Below, one piece after another: positions 8,784 to 17,354 of a stretch of DNA of 64,000 nucleotides. The stretch is taken from the NCBI RefSeq assembly GCF_017742835.1, contig NZ_CP072392.1:4673597-4737596 (forward strand), given 5' to 3'. The notes under the pieces were generated by a model that made no database searches, was not told the origin of the DNA, and saw nothing but the letters and a program-made list of their open reading frames with translations. Both the position numbers and the translations under genes were made by a program. Position 1 is the first letter of the stretch. The number at the start of each line of letters is the position of its first letter. Source of the DNA: Aquabacter sp. L1I39. GTDB taxonomy: Bacteria; Pseudomonadota; Alphaproteobacteria; Rhizobiales; Xanthobacteraceae.

Positions 8784-9532
8784 CGCTGTTGCGTCCGCGC
8801 GCGCTCACCGTCGCCGTCGCGCTGCTGACCGCGCCGCTCGCCCTCGCACCCGTGCTGTCCCCGCCCGCGCAGGCCCTCACGGTCTATGACCCGTGGAACT
8901 ACGCGCAGAACATGATGTCGGCGGCCCGCGCGCTGGAGCAGATCAACAATCAGATCACCTCGCTGCAGAATGAAGCGCAGATGTTGATCAACCAGGTGCG
9001 CAATCTCGCCAGCCTGCCGCATTCCTCGTTGCAGCAGATCCAGCAATCGGTCCAGCGCACCCAGCAATTGCTGGGACAGGCGCAGAGCATCGCTTTCGAT
9101 GTCGGCCAGATCGACCAAGCCTTCCAGCAGCGCTATGGCAATATCCTGCTCTCGGCCTCCGACGCCGATCTCGTCGCCGGGGCGCGCGCGCGCTGGAAGA
9201 CGACCGTCGGGGGCCTGCAGGATGCGCTGCGGGTGCAGGCTGGCGTCGTCGGCAATGTCGACGCCAACCGCGCGGAGATGGCGACGCTTGTCGGCCATAG
9301 CCAGGGTGCCACGGGCGCGCTTCAGGCCACGCAGGCCGGCAACCAGTTGCTCGCTTTGCAGTCGCAGCAGCTCTCCGACCTGATCGCAGTGATGTCCGCC
9401 AACGGACGCGCCACGGCGCTGTCCGAGGCGGAACGCGCGACCGCCGCCGAGCAGGGCCGTGAGCAGCGCCGGCGCTTCCTCACCCCGGGCGCCGGCTACC
9501 AGGCCGGCAATGCCCGCATGTTCAGCAACTGA
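8780..9532 (+). CDS. trbJ: TrbJ (VirB5-like) secreted pilus-associated protein
   Basis: The 250-residue protein has a signal peptide (residues 1 to about 33, cleaved near PAQA) followed by the TrbJ signature TVYDPWNYAQNMMSAARALE and a long helical, Gln-rich coiled region. VirB5-like proteins are found at the pilus tip or in the periplasm and help contact with recipients. It overlaps trbE by four bases and is followed after 12 bp by the small trbK-type gene, the canonical order. Confidence 0.9.
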   Translation: MTLLRPRALTVAVALLTAPLALAPVLSPPAQALTVYDPWNYAQNMMSAARALEQINNQITSLQNEAQMLINQVRNLASLPHSSLQQIQQSVQRTQQLLGQAQSIAFDVGQIDQAFQQRYGNILLSASDADLVAGARARWKTTVGGLQDALRVQAGVVGNVDANRAEMATLVGHSQGATGALQATQAGNQLLALQSQQLSDLIAVMSANGRATALSEAERATAAEQGREQRRRFLTPGAGYQAGNARMFSN

Positions 9533-9544
9533 CGGGAGGCCGAC

Positions 9545-9814
9545 ATGGACGGAGTCCTGCTGGCCCGGCTCGGCGCGGTGATCTTTGTGGCCATCGCCGG
9601 TACGGCGGCGGTTCTGGAAATGAGCCGGGAGGAGAAGGTGGCGGAGCTGTCGCCAGTTCGGACCGTCGGGGCCGAGCGCGATGCGCTGCGCGATGAGCAG
9701 CGCCGCTGCCAGCAGATGGGAGAAGCGGCCGCGAAGGAGACCGCGTGCCTGAAGGTCTGGGCGCAGACGCGCGACCGATTTCTCGGCCGCCCCGCGACGA
9801 CTGAAGGTCGCTGA
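9545..9814 (+). CDS. TrbK-alt, putative entry exclusion protein
   Basis: This 89-residue protein has one N-terminal hydrophobic segment (VIFVAIAGTAAVLEM) and a charged region with two cysteines (RRCQQMG and ETACLKVW). It sits exactly between trbJ and trbL, where trb elements carry trbK or the alternative form called trbK-alt. TrbK-type proteins block entry of the same element into a cell that already has it. The pattern of a short membrane anchor plus the paired cysteines fits, but exclusion is inferred from position and family. The preceding sequence GGGAGG (9533-9538) is a good ribosome binding site. Confidence 0.72.
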   Translation: MDGVLLARLGAVIFVAIAGTAAVLEMSREEKVAELSPVRTVGAERDALRDEQRRCQQMGEAAAKETACLKVWAQTRDRFLGRPATTEGR

Positions 9815-9817
9815 GCC

Positions 9818-11047
9818 ATGAACGGCACCGGCGTCATCGACAACTTTCTGGGTGTCTTCACCTCTTATATCGACAGCGGCTTCGGCCTCCTTGGCGGCGA
9901 GGTCGCCTTCATCGCCACCACGCTCATCGTCATCGATGTGACGCTGGCGGCGCTGTTCTGGTCGTGGGGCGCTGATGACGACATCATCGCCCGGCTGATC
10001 AAGAAGACCCTGTTCGTTGGCGTGTTCGCCTACATCATCGGCAACTGGAACACCCTCGCCCGCATCGTCTTCGAGAGCTTTGCCGGGCTCGGTCTCAAGG
10101 GCTCGGGCACGGCATTTTCCGTCAGCGACCTCATGCGTCCCGGCAAAGTGGCGCAGACCGGGCTGGATGCCGGTCGTCCCTTGCTCGAGTCCATCTCCGA
10201 TCTGATGGGCTGGGTCGCCTTTTTCGAGAACTTCATCCAGATCGCCTGCCTGCTCTTTGCCTGGGCGCTGGTGCTGCTCTCCTTCTTCATCCTTGCCGTC
10301 CAGCTCTTCGTCACCCTGATCGAGTTCAAGCTGACGACGCTCGCCGGCTTTGTGCTGATCCCCTTCGGCCTGTTCGGCAAGACCGCCTTCATGGCCGAGC
10401 GGGTGCTGGGAAATGTCGTCTCCTCCGGCATCAAGGTCATGGTGCTTGCCGTCATCATCGGCATTGGCTCCACCCTGTTCGGCCAGTTCACCGCCGGCTT
10501 TGGCGGTCAGACGCCGACCGTCGATGACGCCATGGCCATCGTGCTGGCTGCCCTTTCGCTGCTTGGTCTCGGCATCTTCGGTCCCGGCATTGCAGCCGGC
10601 CTTGTCTCCGGTGGCCCGCAGCTGAGCGCGGGGGCCGCTGTCGGCACAGGCCTCGCCGCCGGTGGCGCCCTGATGGCAGCGGGCGGTGCCGCCAGCCTCG
10701 CCGTCCGGGGCGGCGGGGCTGCGCTCTCGGCGACGGCGGCTGCGGCGCGGGGCGGAGCGACAGCCTACAGCATCGGTGCGGCCGGACAGTCCGGCATGGC
10801 GGGTGTCGCCTCGGGACTGGGTGGCGTCGCGCGAGCCGCAGGCTCCGCCGCCGTCTCACCGCTCGCGAACGCCATCAACGGTACGGCCTCAGCCTCCTCC
10901 GCCAGTGAGGTGCCCGACTGGGCAAAGCGCATGAAGCGCGGCCAGTCGCTTCGCCACGGCGTCTCCGCCGCCGCCCATGCTGTGCGCTCCGGTGACAGCC
11001 ATGCCGGCGGCTCTTCCGTCTCACTGTCTGAGAGCGACCGCTCATGA
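9818..11047 (+). CDS. trbL: TrbL (VirB6-like) polytopic channel protein
   Basis: The 409-residue protein has a polytopic N-terminal half (about six membrane spans between residues 25 and 260, including FIATTLIVIDVTLAALFW and ILAVQLFVTLIEFKLTTLAG) and a low-complexity Gly/Ala/Ser-rich C-terminal tail. This is the TrbL layout. VirB6-like proteins form part of the inner-membrane channel that DNA passes. The tail varies in length among relatives, and the segment after residue 270 should not be read as a defect. It overlaps trbF by four bases. Confidence 0.92.
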   Translation: MNGTGVIDNFLGVFTSYIDSGFGLLGGEVAFIATTLIVIDVTLAALFWSWGADDDIIARLIKKTLFVGVFAYIIGNWNTLARIVFESFAGLGLKGSGTAFSVSDLMRPGKVAQTGLDAGRPLLESISDLMGWVAFFENFIQIACLLFAWALVLLSFFILAVQLFVTLIEFKLTTLAGFVLIPFGLFGKTAFMAERVLGNVVSSGIKVMVLAVIIGIGSTLFGQFTAGFGGQTPTVDDAMAIVLAALSLLGLGIFGPGIAAGLVSGGPQLSAGAAVGTGLAAGGALMAAGGAASLAVRGGGAALSATAAAARGGATAYSIGAAGQSGMAGVASGLGGVARAAGSAAVSPLANAINGTASASSASEVPDWAKRMKRGQSLRHGVSAAAHAVRSGDSHAGGSSVSLSESDRS

Positions 11048-11733
11048 GCCTCTTCAAGCGACCCGCGACCCATTACGGCACCTCGCCCGAGCCGGTCACG
11101 CCCTATCAGAAGGCAGCACAGGTGTGGGACGAGCGCATCGGCTCGGCCCGTGTGCAGGCCAAGAACTGGCGGCTGATGGCCTTTGGCAGTTTGCTTCTCT
11201 CGGCCGGCTTTGCCTCAGCCCTGATCTGGCAATCGACAAGGGGCACCGTCGTGCCCTGGGTGGTCGAGGTGGATCGTCTTGGACAGACGCAGGCCGTAGG
11301 GCCTGCAACCGGCGATTATCGCCCGACCGATCCGCAGATTGCCTGGCATCTCGCCCGTTTCATCGAGCAGGTGCGCAGCCTGCCGGCCGATCCCGTCATC
11401 GTGCGGCAGAACTGGCTTCGGGCCTATGAGTTCACCACCGATCGCGGCGCCGCTGCGCTCAACGACTATGCCCGCGCCAACGATCCCTTCACGCGGGTCG
11501 GCAAGCAGCAGATCGCGGTCGAGGTCTCCAGCGTGATCCGAGCTTCGCCGGATTCCTTCCGTCTCGCCTGGATCGAGCGGCGCTATGAGAACGGCCAGCT
11601 TGCCGCCACCGAGCGCTGGAGCGCGATCCTGACGCTGGTGATCCAGCCGCCGCGCGATGCCGAGCGCCTGCGCACCAATCCGCCCGGCATCTATGTCAAC
11701 GCCATCAGCTGGTCGCGGGAGATGAGCCAGTGA
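11044..11733 (+). CDS. trbF: TrbF (VirB8-like) assembly factor
   Basis: The 229-residue protein has a cytoplasmic N-terminus (RPATHYGTSPEPVTPYQKAA, a recognisable TrbF opening), a single membrane span near residues 45-63 and a periplasmic VirB8-type domain (VVPWVVEVDRLGQ onward). VirB8-like proteins nucleate assembly of the channel between inner and outer membranes. The gene overlaps trbL and trbG by four bases each, and its length is usual. Confidence 0.92.
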   Translation: MSLFKRPATHYGTSPEPVTPYQKAAQVWDERIGSARVQAKNWRLMAFGSLLLSAGFASALIWQSTRGTVVPWVVEVDRLGQTQAVGPATGDYRPTDPQIAWHLARFIEQVRSLPADPVIVRQNWLRAYEFTTDRGAAALNDYARANDPFTRVGKQQIAVEVSSVIRASPDSFRLAWIERRYENGQLAATERWSAILTLVIQPPRDAERLRTNPPGIYVNAISWSREMSQ

Positions 11734-12713
11734 ACACGTCTTTCCGTAAATCCACATCTCCGGCTTTCCACCGATCCGCCTTTGCGGTTCTCCTGCTCTC
11801 CGCAAGCGCGCTGGGCGGCTGCGCCTCGGCTCCGAAGCCGCCGCAGATCAGCTATGATAGTGACGTGCCGGCGCTGCCGGCCGTGCCAGCCGTTGTCACC
11901 GATGAGCGGCCTCGTCCGCTCCACACGCCGCCCGCCTGGACGCCGGCCAAGGGCGGCACGGACGCCAAAACGCCCGTCGCCCGTGTGGAGAATGCCAATG
12001 CCGCCGCGCGGGTCGAGCCGCGCCGCGAGGGCTACTACAACGCCATCCAGATCTATCCCTGGAGCGACGGTGCGCTCTATCAAGTCTATGCTGCGCCCGG
12101 CCAGATCACCAATATCGCCTTGGAGCCGGGCGAGAGCCTGACCGGCAGCGGACCGATCGCGGCGGGCGACACCGCGCGCTGGATCATCGGCGACACGGAG
12201 AGCGGCGAAGGGGTGAACCGGCGCGTGCATGTGCTGGTGAAGCCGACGCGGGCGGACATCTCCACCAACCTTGTCATCACTACCGACCGGCGCAGCTATA
12301 TGATCGAGCTGCGTGCCGGCGAGAAGCCCTACATGCCGGCCGTCGCCTGGGCCTATCCGCAGGTTACGGGAGCGCAGCGACCCAGTGTTCCGGCGGCACC
12401 GGTCATCCCGAGCTTCGCGACCCGCAACTACCGCTATGCGCTCTCCGGAGACACGCCGCCCTGGCGGCCAATGGCCGTCTATGACGACGGGCGCAAGGTG
12501 TATGTCGAGTTCCCGCGCGGCGTCATTCAGGGCGAGATGCCACCGCTCTTCGTCATCGGCTCCGGCGGTGAGGCCCAGATCGTCAACAGCCGCATCCACC
12601 AGAACATCCTTATCGTCGATCGGCTGTTCGGCGCGGCCGAGCTGCGCCTCGGCGGCGGCGAGCGTCCGCAGAAGGTGCGGATCGAGCGCACGGACGGGAG
12701 GCCGGCATCATGA
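11730..12713 (+). CDS. trbG: TrbG (VirB9-like) outer-membrane core component
   Basis: The 327-residue protein begins with a lipoprotein-like signal (SASALGGC, lipobox Cys31) and carries the VirB9/CagX domain, including the strand-rich segments TDRRSYMIELRAG and YRYALSGDTPPWRP and the C-terminal VYDDGRKVYVEFP and VDRLFGAAELRLG. VirB9-like proteins form the outer-membrane core complex with the VirB10-like protein, here TrbI from the next gene. The lipid anchor suggests the usual VirB7 role is covered by TrbG itself, since no separate virB7-like gene is seen. Confidence 0.92.
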   Translation: MNTSFRKSTSPAFHRSAFAVLLLSASALGGCASAPKPPQISYDSDVPALPAVPAVVTDERPRPLHTPPAWTPAKGGTDAKTPVARVENANAAARVEPRREGYYNAIQIYPWSDGALYQVYAAPGQITNIALEPGESLTGSGPIAAGDTARWIIGDTESGEGVNRRVHVLVKPTRADISTNLVITTDRRSYMIELRAGEKPYMPAVAWAYPQVTGAQRPSVPAAPVIPSFATRNYRYALSGDTPPWRPMAVYDDGRKVYVEFPRGVIQGEMPPLFVIGSGGEAQIVNSRIHQNILIVDRLFGAAELRLGGGERPQKVRIERTDGRPAS

Positions 12714-13891
12714 ACAACTCCGACAATCATGACCTCGAGGCCGATCTCGGCGCTCCGGCCGTCGATCACGCCGCCGCCATGCGGCTGCGTCCCGAGCCGC
12801 CCCGCGTCACGCGTCTCTCGCGCAAGGTCCTCGCCGGTGTCAGTCTGGTCTTCAGCCTCGGCCTTGGCGGTGCCCTGATCTACGCGCTGCAGGGTCGCGA
12901 CAAGGGCCCTGGCGGCGAGGAGCTCTATTCCACACAGAACCGCTCCGCCGCAGATGGTCTTGCCGGCCTGCCGCGCGATTACACCGGGCCGATCCTGGGT
13001 CCGCCGTTGCCCGGCGATCTCGGTCGGCCGATCCTTGAAGCACAAAACCGCGGCCAGCCCGTCGTGCCGCCGACAATGACAGCGCCACAGGCCGATCCCG
13101 AGCAGCAGCGGCGTCTCGCCGAACAGGAAGCCGCGCGCACCAGCCGTGTGTTCTTCCAGGCTGCGCAGGCTCGCGCGCCGTCGTCGTCAGTGACGGGTGC
13201 TTCCGGCTCCAGCGGCCTTGGCACTGCAGGGCCCGGTGGCGCGCCCTCACCCCAGGATCGCCAACTCACCTTCCTCAATGCCACTGTCGATCGACGTGTG
13301 GTCGCGTCCGATCGGGTCATGGCGCCGGCGTCACCCTATGTTCTGCAAGCCGGCGCCGTCATCCCGGCCGCGCTGATCACCGGCATCCGCTCCGACTTGC
13401 CCGGCCAGATCACCGCGCAGGTGACCGAGAACGTCTATGACAGCCCGACCGGCCGCATTCTGATCATCCCGCAAGGCACGCGGCTGCTCGGCCAGTACGA
13501 CAATGGCGTCGGCTTCGGACAGCGCCGCATCCTGCTGGTCTGGAACCGGCTGATCTTCCCCAATGGCCGCTCCATCGTGCTGGAGCGCCAGCCCGGCACG
13601 GATGCGCAGGGCCATGCCGGCCTCGAGGACGGCGTCGACATGCATTGGTGGGACCTCGCCAAGGCGATCGGGCTATCGACGCTGCTCTCGGTCAGCACCG
13701 AACTGGCCATGGATGACCAGGACGAACTGATCCAGGCGCTCCAAAGCGGGGCGCAGGACACCATCAACGATGCCGGCCAGGAGATCATCCATCGGCAGTT
13801 GAACGTCGCACCCACCCTGACCATCCGGCCCGGCTTCCCGGTGCGGGTGATGGTCACCCGTGACCTCGTGCTCGAACCCTACAGGTACTGA
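12710..13891 (+). CDS. trbI: TrbI (VirB10-like) envelope-spanning component
   Basis: The 393-residue protein has a short cytoplasmic segment, one membrane span near residues 42-62 (SLVFSLGLGGALIYAL), a proline- and alanine-rich linker and a C-terminal VirB10 beta-barrel domain (LQAGAVIPAALITGI, GRILIIPQGTRLLGQYD, GFPVRVMVTRDLVLEPY). VirB10-like proteins link the inner-membrane energy source to the outer-membrane pore. It is the last canonical gene of the trb operon. Confidence 0.93.
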   Translation: MNNSDNHDLEADLGAPAVDHAAAMRLRPEPPRVTRLSRKVLAGVSLVFSLGLGGALIYALQGRDKGPGGEELYSTQNRSAADGLAGLPRDYTGPILGPPLPGDLGRPILEAQNRGQPVVPPTMTAPQADPEQQRRLAEQEAARTSRVFFQAAQARAPSSSVTGASGSSGLGTAGPGGAPSPQDRQLTFLNATVDRRVVASDRVMAPASPYVLQAGAVIPAALITGIRSDLPGQITAQVTENVYDSPTGRILIIPQGTRLLGQYDNGVGFGQRRILLVWNRLIFPNGRSIVLERQPGTDAQGHAGLEDGVDMHWWDLAKAIGLSTLLSVSTELAMDDQDELIQALQSGAQDTINDAGQEIIHRQLNVAPTLTIRPGFPVRVMVTRDLVLEPYRY

Positions 13892-13893
13892 CC

Positions 13894-14166
13894 ATGGCGA
13901 AGCTGAAACTCAGATCGATCACGAACGACAGGCCGGTGAAGGTGGCGCTGTCACTGCCTGGCGCGCTGCACCGCGATCTTGTCGCCTATGCCGAGGTGCT
14001 CGCGCGGGAAACTGGTCAGCCCGCTCCGGATCCCGTGAAGCTTATCGCGCCAATGCTGGAGCGCTTCATCGCCACCGATCGCGAGTTTGCCAAGGCGCGC
14101 CGCGAGGCTGGCGGCGCTGCGAGCATCAGTGCGCCGCTGCCCGCTGCTGGGTCATCTTCCGTGTGA
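13894..14166 (+). CDS. DUF2274-family small protein following trbI
   Basis: This 90-residue protein starts two bases after the trbI stop. It contains KLRSITNDRPVKVALSLPG and an HRDLVAYAEVLARE helix, followed by PVKLIAPMLERFIATDREF. This matches the DUF2274 family that closes trb operons in alphaproteobacterial conjugative elements. The pattern of strand plus two helices resembles a ribbon-helix-helix fold, so DNA binding is possible but unproved. Its 3' end overlaps the convergent LysR gene by 41 bp. Confidence 0.8.
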   Translation: MAKLKLRSITNDRPVKVALSLPGALHRDLVAYAEVLARETGQPAPDPVKLIAPMLERFIATDREFAKARREAGGAASISAPLPAAGSSSV

Positions 14167-15043
14167 GGCTGAGCAAGGTGCGTACTGCCGGGTTATCGTT
14201 GCGAGTCGAGTAAATCACGGAGAACGGGATCGCCTCGCCGGCGAGAGGGCGGAACACCACCTCCGGCAGACCGATGACCGTTTCCGACTCAAGCACCGGC
14301 ACGATTCCGCGTCCCGTGGCGACCAGACCGAGAAGGCTATAGCGCGCGACCTGCTGCGTGCTGATGCGCGGCGAGATGTCGAGTTCCCGGAATTTGCGTT
14401 CGAGGAAGCCGCGCACCTCATTGCCGGAGCCTTCGGTGCGGACAAGAAAGGTCTCATCCACGAGATCGCGCCAGGACAGCACATCCCTTTGGACCAGGGG
14501 ATGAAGCCGCGGCAGCGCGAACAGGAGCGGTTCGCTCCACGAGGAAATCGCATCGCAGTCCGGCCAGCTTTGCCGGCCCAGCACGAATGCAGCGTCGAGA
14601 TCAAACCGCCGTATCGCGGCCGCGTGACTCTCCGCAGGCGCTTCGACAAAGTCGATGTGAACACCCGCATAGCGGCTGTCATAGGTCTGGAACAGGTCGC
14701 GCAGAAAGCCGGAGGACAGGTTCGAGAACAGCCCAACTTTAAGGTGGCCTTCCTCGGCCCGCCCGAGCGCAGCCGCTTCCACCGTCGCCTCGCGGATTTG
14801 ATCGAGCGCTTGGCGGGTGCGGTTCAAAAAGCGCTGCCCCGCCAGAGTGAGGTTCACCCCACTTGAGTGCCGGATGAACAGCGAGACGCCAATCTCGTCC
14901 TCCAGGTCACGCACGCTCCGGCTGATCGACGATTCCTTGACCTCAAGAGCCACCCCGGCCTTGCGGAAGCTTCCGTGCTCGGCGGCCGTAACGAAGTAGC
15001 GCAGGTGGCGCAACTCGATCGAGGTGGAAAACGGCGCAGCCAT
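14126..15043 (-). CDS. LysR-family regulator at the end of the conjugative element
   Basis: The 305-residue protein has the LysR layout. An N-terminal winged helix (LRHLRYFVTAAEHGSFRKAG, then VKESSISRSVRDLEDEIG) is followed by a C-terminal effector domain (EGHLKVGLFSNLSSGFLRDL onward). It is transcribed towards the trb operon and ends inside the DUF2274 gene. LysR genes occur at this spot in related trb-type elements; in the Azorhizobium symbiosis element a LysR protein responds to plant flavonoids to activate the integrase. Whether this one senses a plant or other signal is inference. Confidence 0.85.
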   Translation of the reverse strand: MAAPFSTSIELRHLRYFVTAAEHGSFRKAGVALEVKESSISRSVRDLEDEIGVSLFIRHSSGVNLTLAGQRFLNRTRQALDQIREATVEAAALGRAEEGHLKVGLFSNLSSGFLRDLFQTYDSRYAGVHIDFVEAPAESHAAAIRRFDLDAAFVLGRQSWPDCDAISSWSEPLLFALPRLHPLVQRDVLSWRDLVDETFLVRTEGSGNEVRGFLERKFRELDISPRISTQQVARYSLLGLVATGRGIVPVLESETVIGLPEVVFRPLAGEAIPFSVIYSTRNDNPAVRTLLSLTRKMTQQRAAAH

Positions 15044-15326
15044 TCGGGCTCCGGCGTGTTGAGTAGCTTCTGGATATTGATACTCAAAGTTGCGGCTACG
15101 TCGAGAGTTGCAGACGGGCTTTGCATCGCGGCCGTTCCGGGCGCCGCCACGCGCAGCGCAGCGGTGCAGCGCCGCCGCTTAGAAAGCTGCCGAACGCACG
15201 CCATGGCATCCGGGAATTTTCTTCCGGGAGCATAGATTCTGCTCAGAATGTCGCGTTCGAGGGCGAATCTAAGCAGAAAACGCCCCGAAGGGCGTTTGCT
15301 AACTATCAGATTTTATTGGGAAAATT
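15044..15326. other. Region between the LysR gene and tRNA-Gly
   Basis: No gene is seen in these 283 bases. They should contain the LysR promoter, a hairpin terminator for the tRNA (15278-15297) and possibly the boundary between conjugative element and chromosome. Confidence 0.5.
15274..15300 (-). terminator. Intrinsic terminator downstream of tRNA-Gly
   Basis: AAACGCCC at 15278-15285 and GGGCGTTT at 15290-15297 form a perfect 8-bp stem with a CGAA loop. Read on the minus strand, the stem is followed by a T-rich run (GTTTTCTGCTT), as expected for a terminator about 30 bp after the tRNA 3' end. Confidence 0.7.
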
Positions 15327-15401
15327 TGGAGCGGGCGAAGGGATTCGAACCCTCGACCCCAACCTTGGCAAGGTTGTGCTCTACCCCTGAGCTACACCCG
15401 C
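15327..15401 (-). tRNA. tRNA-Gly (anticodon GCC)
   Basis: On the minus strand the sequence starts GCGGGTGTAGCTCAGGGGTA, has the anticodon stem-loop ACCTTGCCAAGGT with anticodon GCC and the T-arm GAGGGTTCGAATCCCTTC, and closes the acceptor with CGCCCGC, discriminator T and an encoded CCA. All cloverleaf stems pair. The 3' end points towards the conjugative element at lower coordinates. 3' ends of tRNA genes, tRNA-Gly among them, are common integration sites of such elements. Confidence 0.95.
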
Positions 15402-16389
15402 ATCCATCTGCCGACCCGATGTCTCGGCCAGCGGTGCGTTCGTATGCCAAATGCTGGCGGGGATTGCAACTCCCCTCTTCTCGATTTGTCCGGGCGGGAG
15501 CGCCGTCATGTGGATGACACCACCACGATCCGAATTTTATATATGAATATCATACACTTACGGCGTCATCACTTTTCCACAGGCAGAAATGGGAGGCGAC
15601 AGGGATACGGCTGCCCCTCCCTCTTGCGGGTTCCGGCGCGCAGAATCGCCCCACGCGGAGCGGGAGCGAACCTGGGGCAGTGCAGAGAGTTTAGAGAATT
15701 TTATCCTAGACCATATTCCTATTTCGCCAGACCTCTGTTATGTTTGTCTCACCTGGCACCAAGGAGGGGCGCGTCCGGAGCGGCCTGACGGGTGGTGTTG
15801 GGGGCGGGTGTCCGACGGGACGGGGAATAACGCACCTCGCGCCCGTTAGCAGAGGAGGCTGAAGGCCCAGGCGCACCGATCCGGTTCTGGTTCGGCCGGT
15901 GCTGATGGGAGAACCTGTTGCCCACGCGGCGCAGGGCCGAGGCCACAAATCCCCGCGCGGGAGCGGACGGAGCCGATCGTGCCGATGTTGCAGTGCGGCT
16001 TCGAGCGGTTGAATTTCTCTTTGGCCATCGTTCTCTCTCAATGGTGGTCGGTGGCGCGCCGCGAAGGCGAAAAAAGCCGCCGTGGGATAGGAGGTTTCCT
16101 TGAAGTCTGCAAGGGGCCGTGTTGCAGGGGCGCAAGCGTGACGCCCCCCGGGGGCGGCGGGAGACCGGACGGCATCGGTGAATTGTGGCGGAAAGCGGGC
16201 CGGAAACATGAGCTTACACTCAGTCGGCTCAGCGTCGCGCACGGCCACGGGAGCGACCAAAAATCGCCGCGGTCACCGCCCAGAACAGGCTTTGAAGCGT
16301 GGCGTCCGGCCGCGCATGCCCTGCCCGGCGGTAATGGTGCCGTAAGGCTGCGGTGACATGATGGACCTGGCTCAACAGGAGCGACCGCC
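15402..16389. other. Nearly 1 kb without an intact gene, holding a tuf remnant
   Basis: The only recognisable piece is the 5' end of tuf at 15972-16028 on the minus strand. Open frames of 60 to 184 codons in the region have no motif and are interrupted or shadowed. A degraded or rearranged locus is the simplest reading. Confidence 0.5.
15972..16045 (-). pseudogene. tuf: 5' fragment of an elongation factor Tu gene with its ribosome binding site
   Basis: On the minus strand an ATG at 16026-16028 is preceded by GAGAGAGAACG and followed by codons for MAKEKFNRSKPHCNIGTIG, the conserved first 19 residues of bacterial EF-Tu. The next residues should be HVDHGKT, the start of the GTP-binding P-loop, but the frame continues SVRSRAGICGLG and stops after 60 codons without any EF-Tu similarity. 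It is therefore a truncated copy. Alphaproteobacteria often have two tuf genes, so this may be the scar of a lost or recombined copy. Confidence 0.8.
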
Positions 16390-16986
16390 GTGCCCGATCT
16401 GTTCCCTCGCCACTTCCTGCGTCCGCGGACCCTGACCGCGCGCATCGCCGGCCTCGCGCTCGCCGGATGCGCGGTGGCGGCGTTCGGGGCGGGTGTCCTG
16501 CCGCGCCTCCTGCCCGCCCGCGACGCGGCGCCCCACCCTTGGGCCAGCAGCAGCCCCGCGCCGGCCGAGCCGGGCCTGTTTGAATTCCCCTCCCCTGCCC
16601 CGGCCGCCCCCGCGGCGCTTGCCGCGGCGCCCGCGCCCGAGCCGGTGCCGCGCCCCTCGCTGCCGGTGCCGAACGTAAAGGCCGTGGCGGTCCGCTCCAC
16701 CTTGCCGACGCCGCCCGCCCTGCCCGCGGGGGTCGAGCGCTTCGACGCCTGCAATCCGGCCTGCGACAGCCGCGATCCCGCCACCCGAACCGCCGCCCCC
16801 GTGGTGAATGCAGCGGCCCCGGCCACCAGCGCCGGCACGACGGCGAGCCTGCGCCCGCCCCAGCCGCTCTCCCATCAGCCGCCGCCCGAGCCCAACCTCC
16901 TGGACCGCACGGTGGATGCCACACGCACCGCGCTCGCCTCGGTGACCGACCAGGTGAAGAACGTCATCCGCCTGCCCACCTGGTAG
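16390..16986 (+). CDS. Hypothetical proline/alanine-rich protein with an N-terminal membrane anchor
   Basis: I do not recognise this 198-residue protein. A hydrophobic segment near residues 18-37 (IAGLALAGCAVAAFGAGVLP) could be a signal anchor. It is followed by a long Pro/Ala-rich stretch and a short C-terminal segment (LLDRTVDATRTALASVTDQV) that may form an amphipathic helix. The GTG start at 16390 has AGGAG at 16377-16381. It faces the cytochrome oxidase locus tail to tail and has no visible partner. The low-complexity composition makes the coding call less certain than average. Confidence 0.5.
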   Translation: MPDLFPRHFLRPRTLTARIAGLALAGCAVAAFGAGVLPRLLPARDAAPHPWASSSPAPAEPGLFEFPSPAPAAPAALAAAPAPEPVPRPSLPVPNVKAVAVRSTLPTPPALPAGVERFDACNPACDSRDPATRTAAPVVNAAAPATSAGTTASLRPPQPLSHQPPPEPNLLDRTVDATRTALASVTDQVKNVIRLPTW

Positions 16987-17030
16987 CCTCGCGCGCTTCG
17001 ACCAGTTTGCGTCAATCCTCGGATCGGGCT

Positions 17031-17354
17031 CTAGCAGGTGGAGGCCACCAGCACCGGCGCCAGCGTGAAGGCCGTCGCCCCGAGACCGATCCAGAGCCCG
17101 AGGCGGGGCAGTGCCGCTTCCGACCCGAGATGCGCCTTCACCCGCGCCAGCAAGGCGAGGCACGCTGCCAGCGTTGCCAGCCCCACCAGCAGGATGACGG
17201 CGCGGTCCAGGCTCACGGGGCCGATGGCGATCGCAGGCCAGCCCAGGGCGCAGCCAAGGCCGTGAAGGCCATAAGAGGCTGAGAAGGCGACCGCCCACAG
17301 GGTGGGCCCGGCGATCAGCCAGCCGAGCCAGGCCGGTCCCGGCCGCCGGCTCAC
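17031..17354 (-). CDS. Small membrane protein at the end of the cytochrome oxidase operon
   Basis: The 107-residue protein has three predicted membrane spans (LIAGPTLWAVAFSASYGLHG, AVILLVGLATLAACLALLA, LWIGLGATAFTLAPVLVAS). Its start overlaps the stop of the fused oxidase subunit by four bases, so it belongs to that operon. Small membrane proteins in this place are often oxidase accessory or assembly proteins, but I cannot name the family. Confidence 0.65.
   Translation of the reverse strand: MSRRPGPAWLGWLIAGPTLWAVAFSASYGLHGLGCALGWPAIAIGPVSLDRAVILLVGLATLAACLALLARVKAHLGSEAALPRLGLWIGLGATAFTLAPVLVASTC

Noticed and set aside
15121..15390. Plus-strand frames running through the tRNA-Gly region (AGEGIRTLDPNLG type peptide)
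   Set aside because: This is the usual spurious translation of the antisense strand of a tRNA gene.
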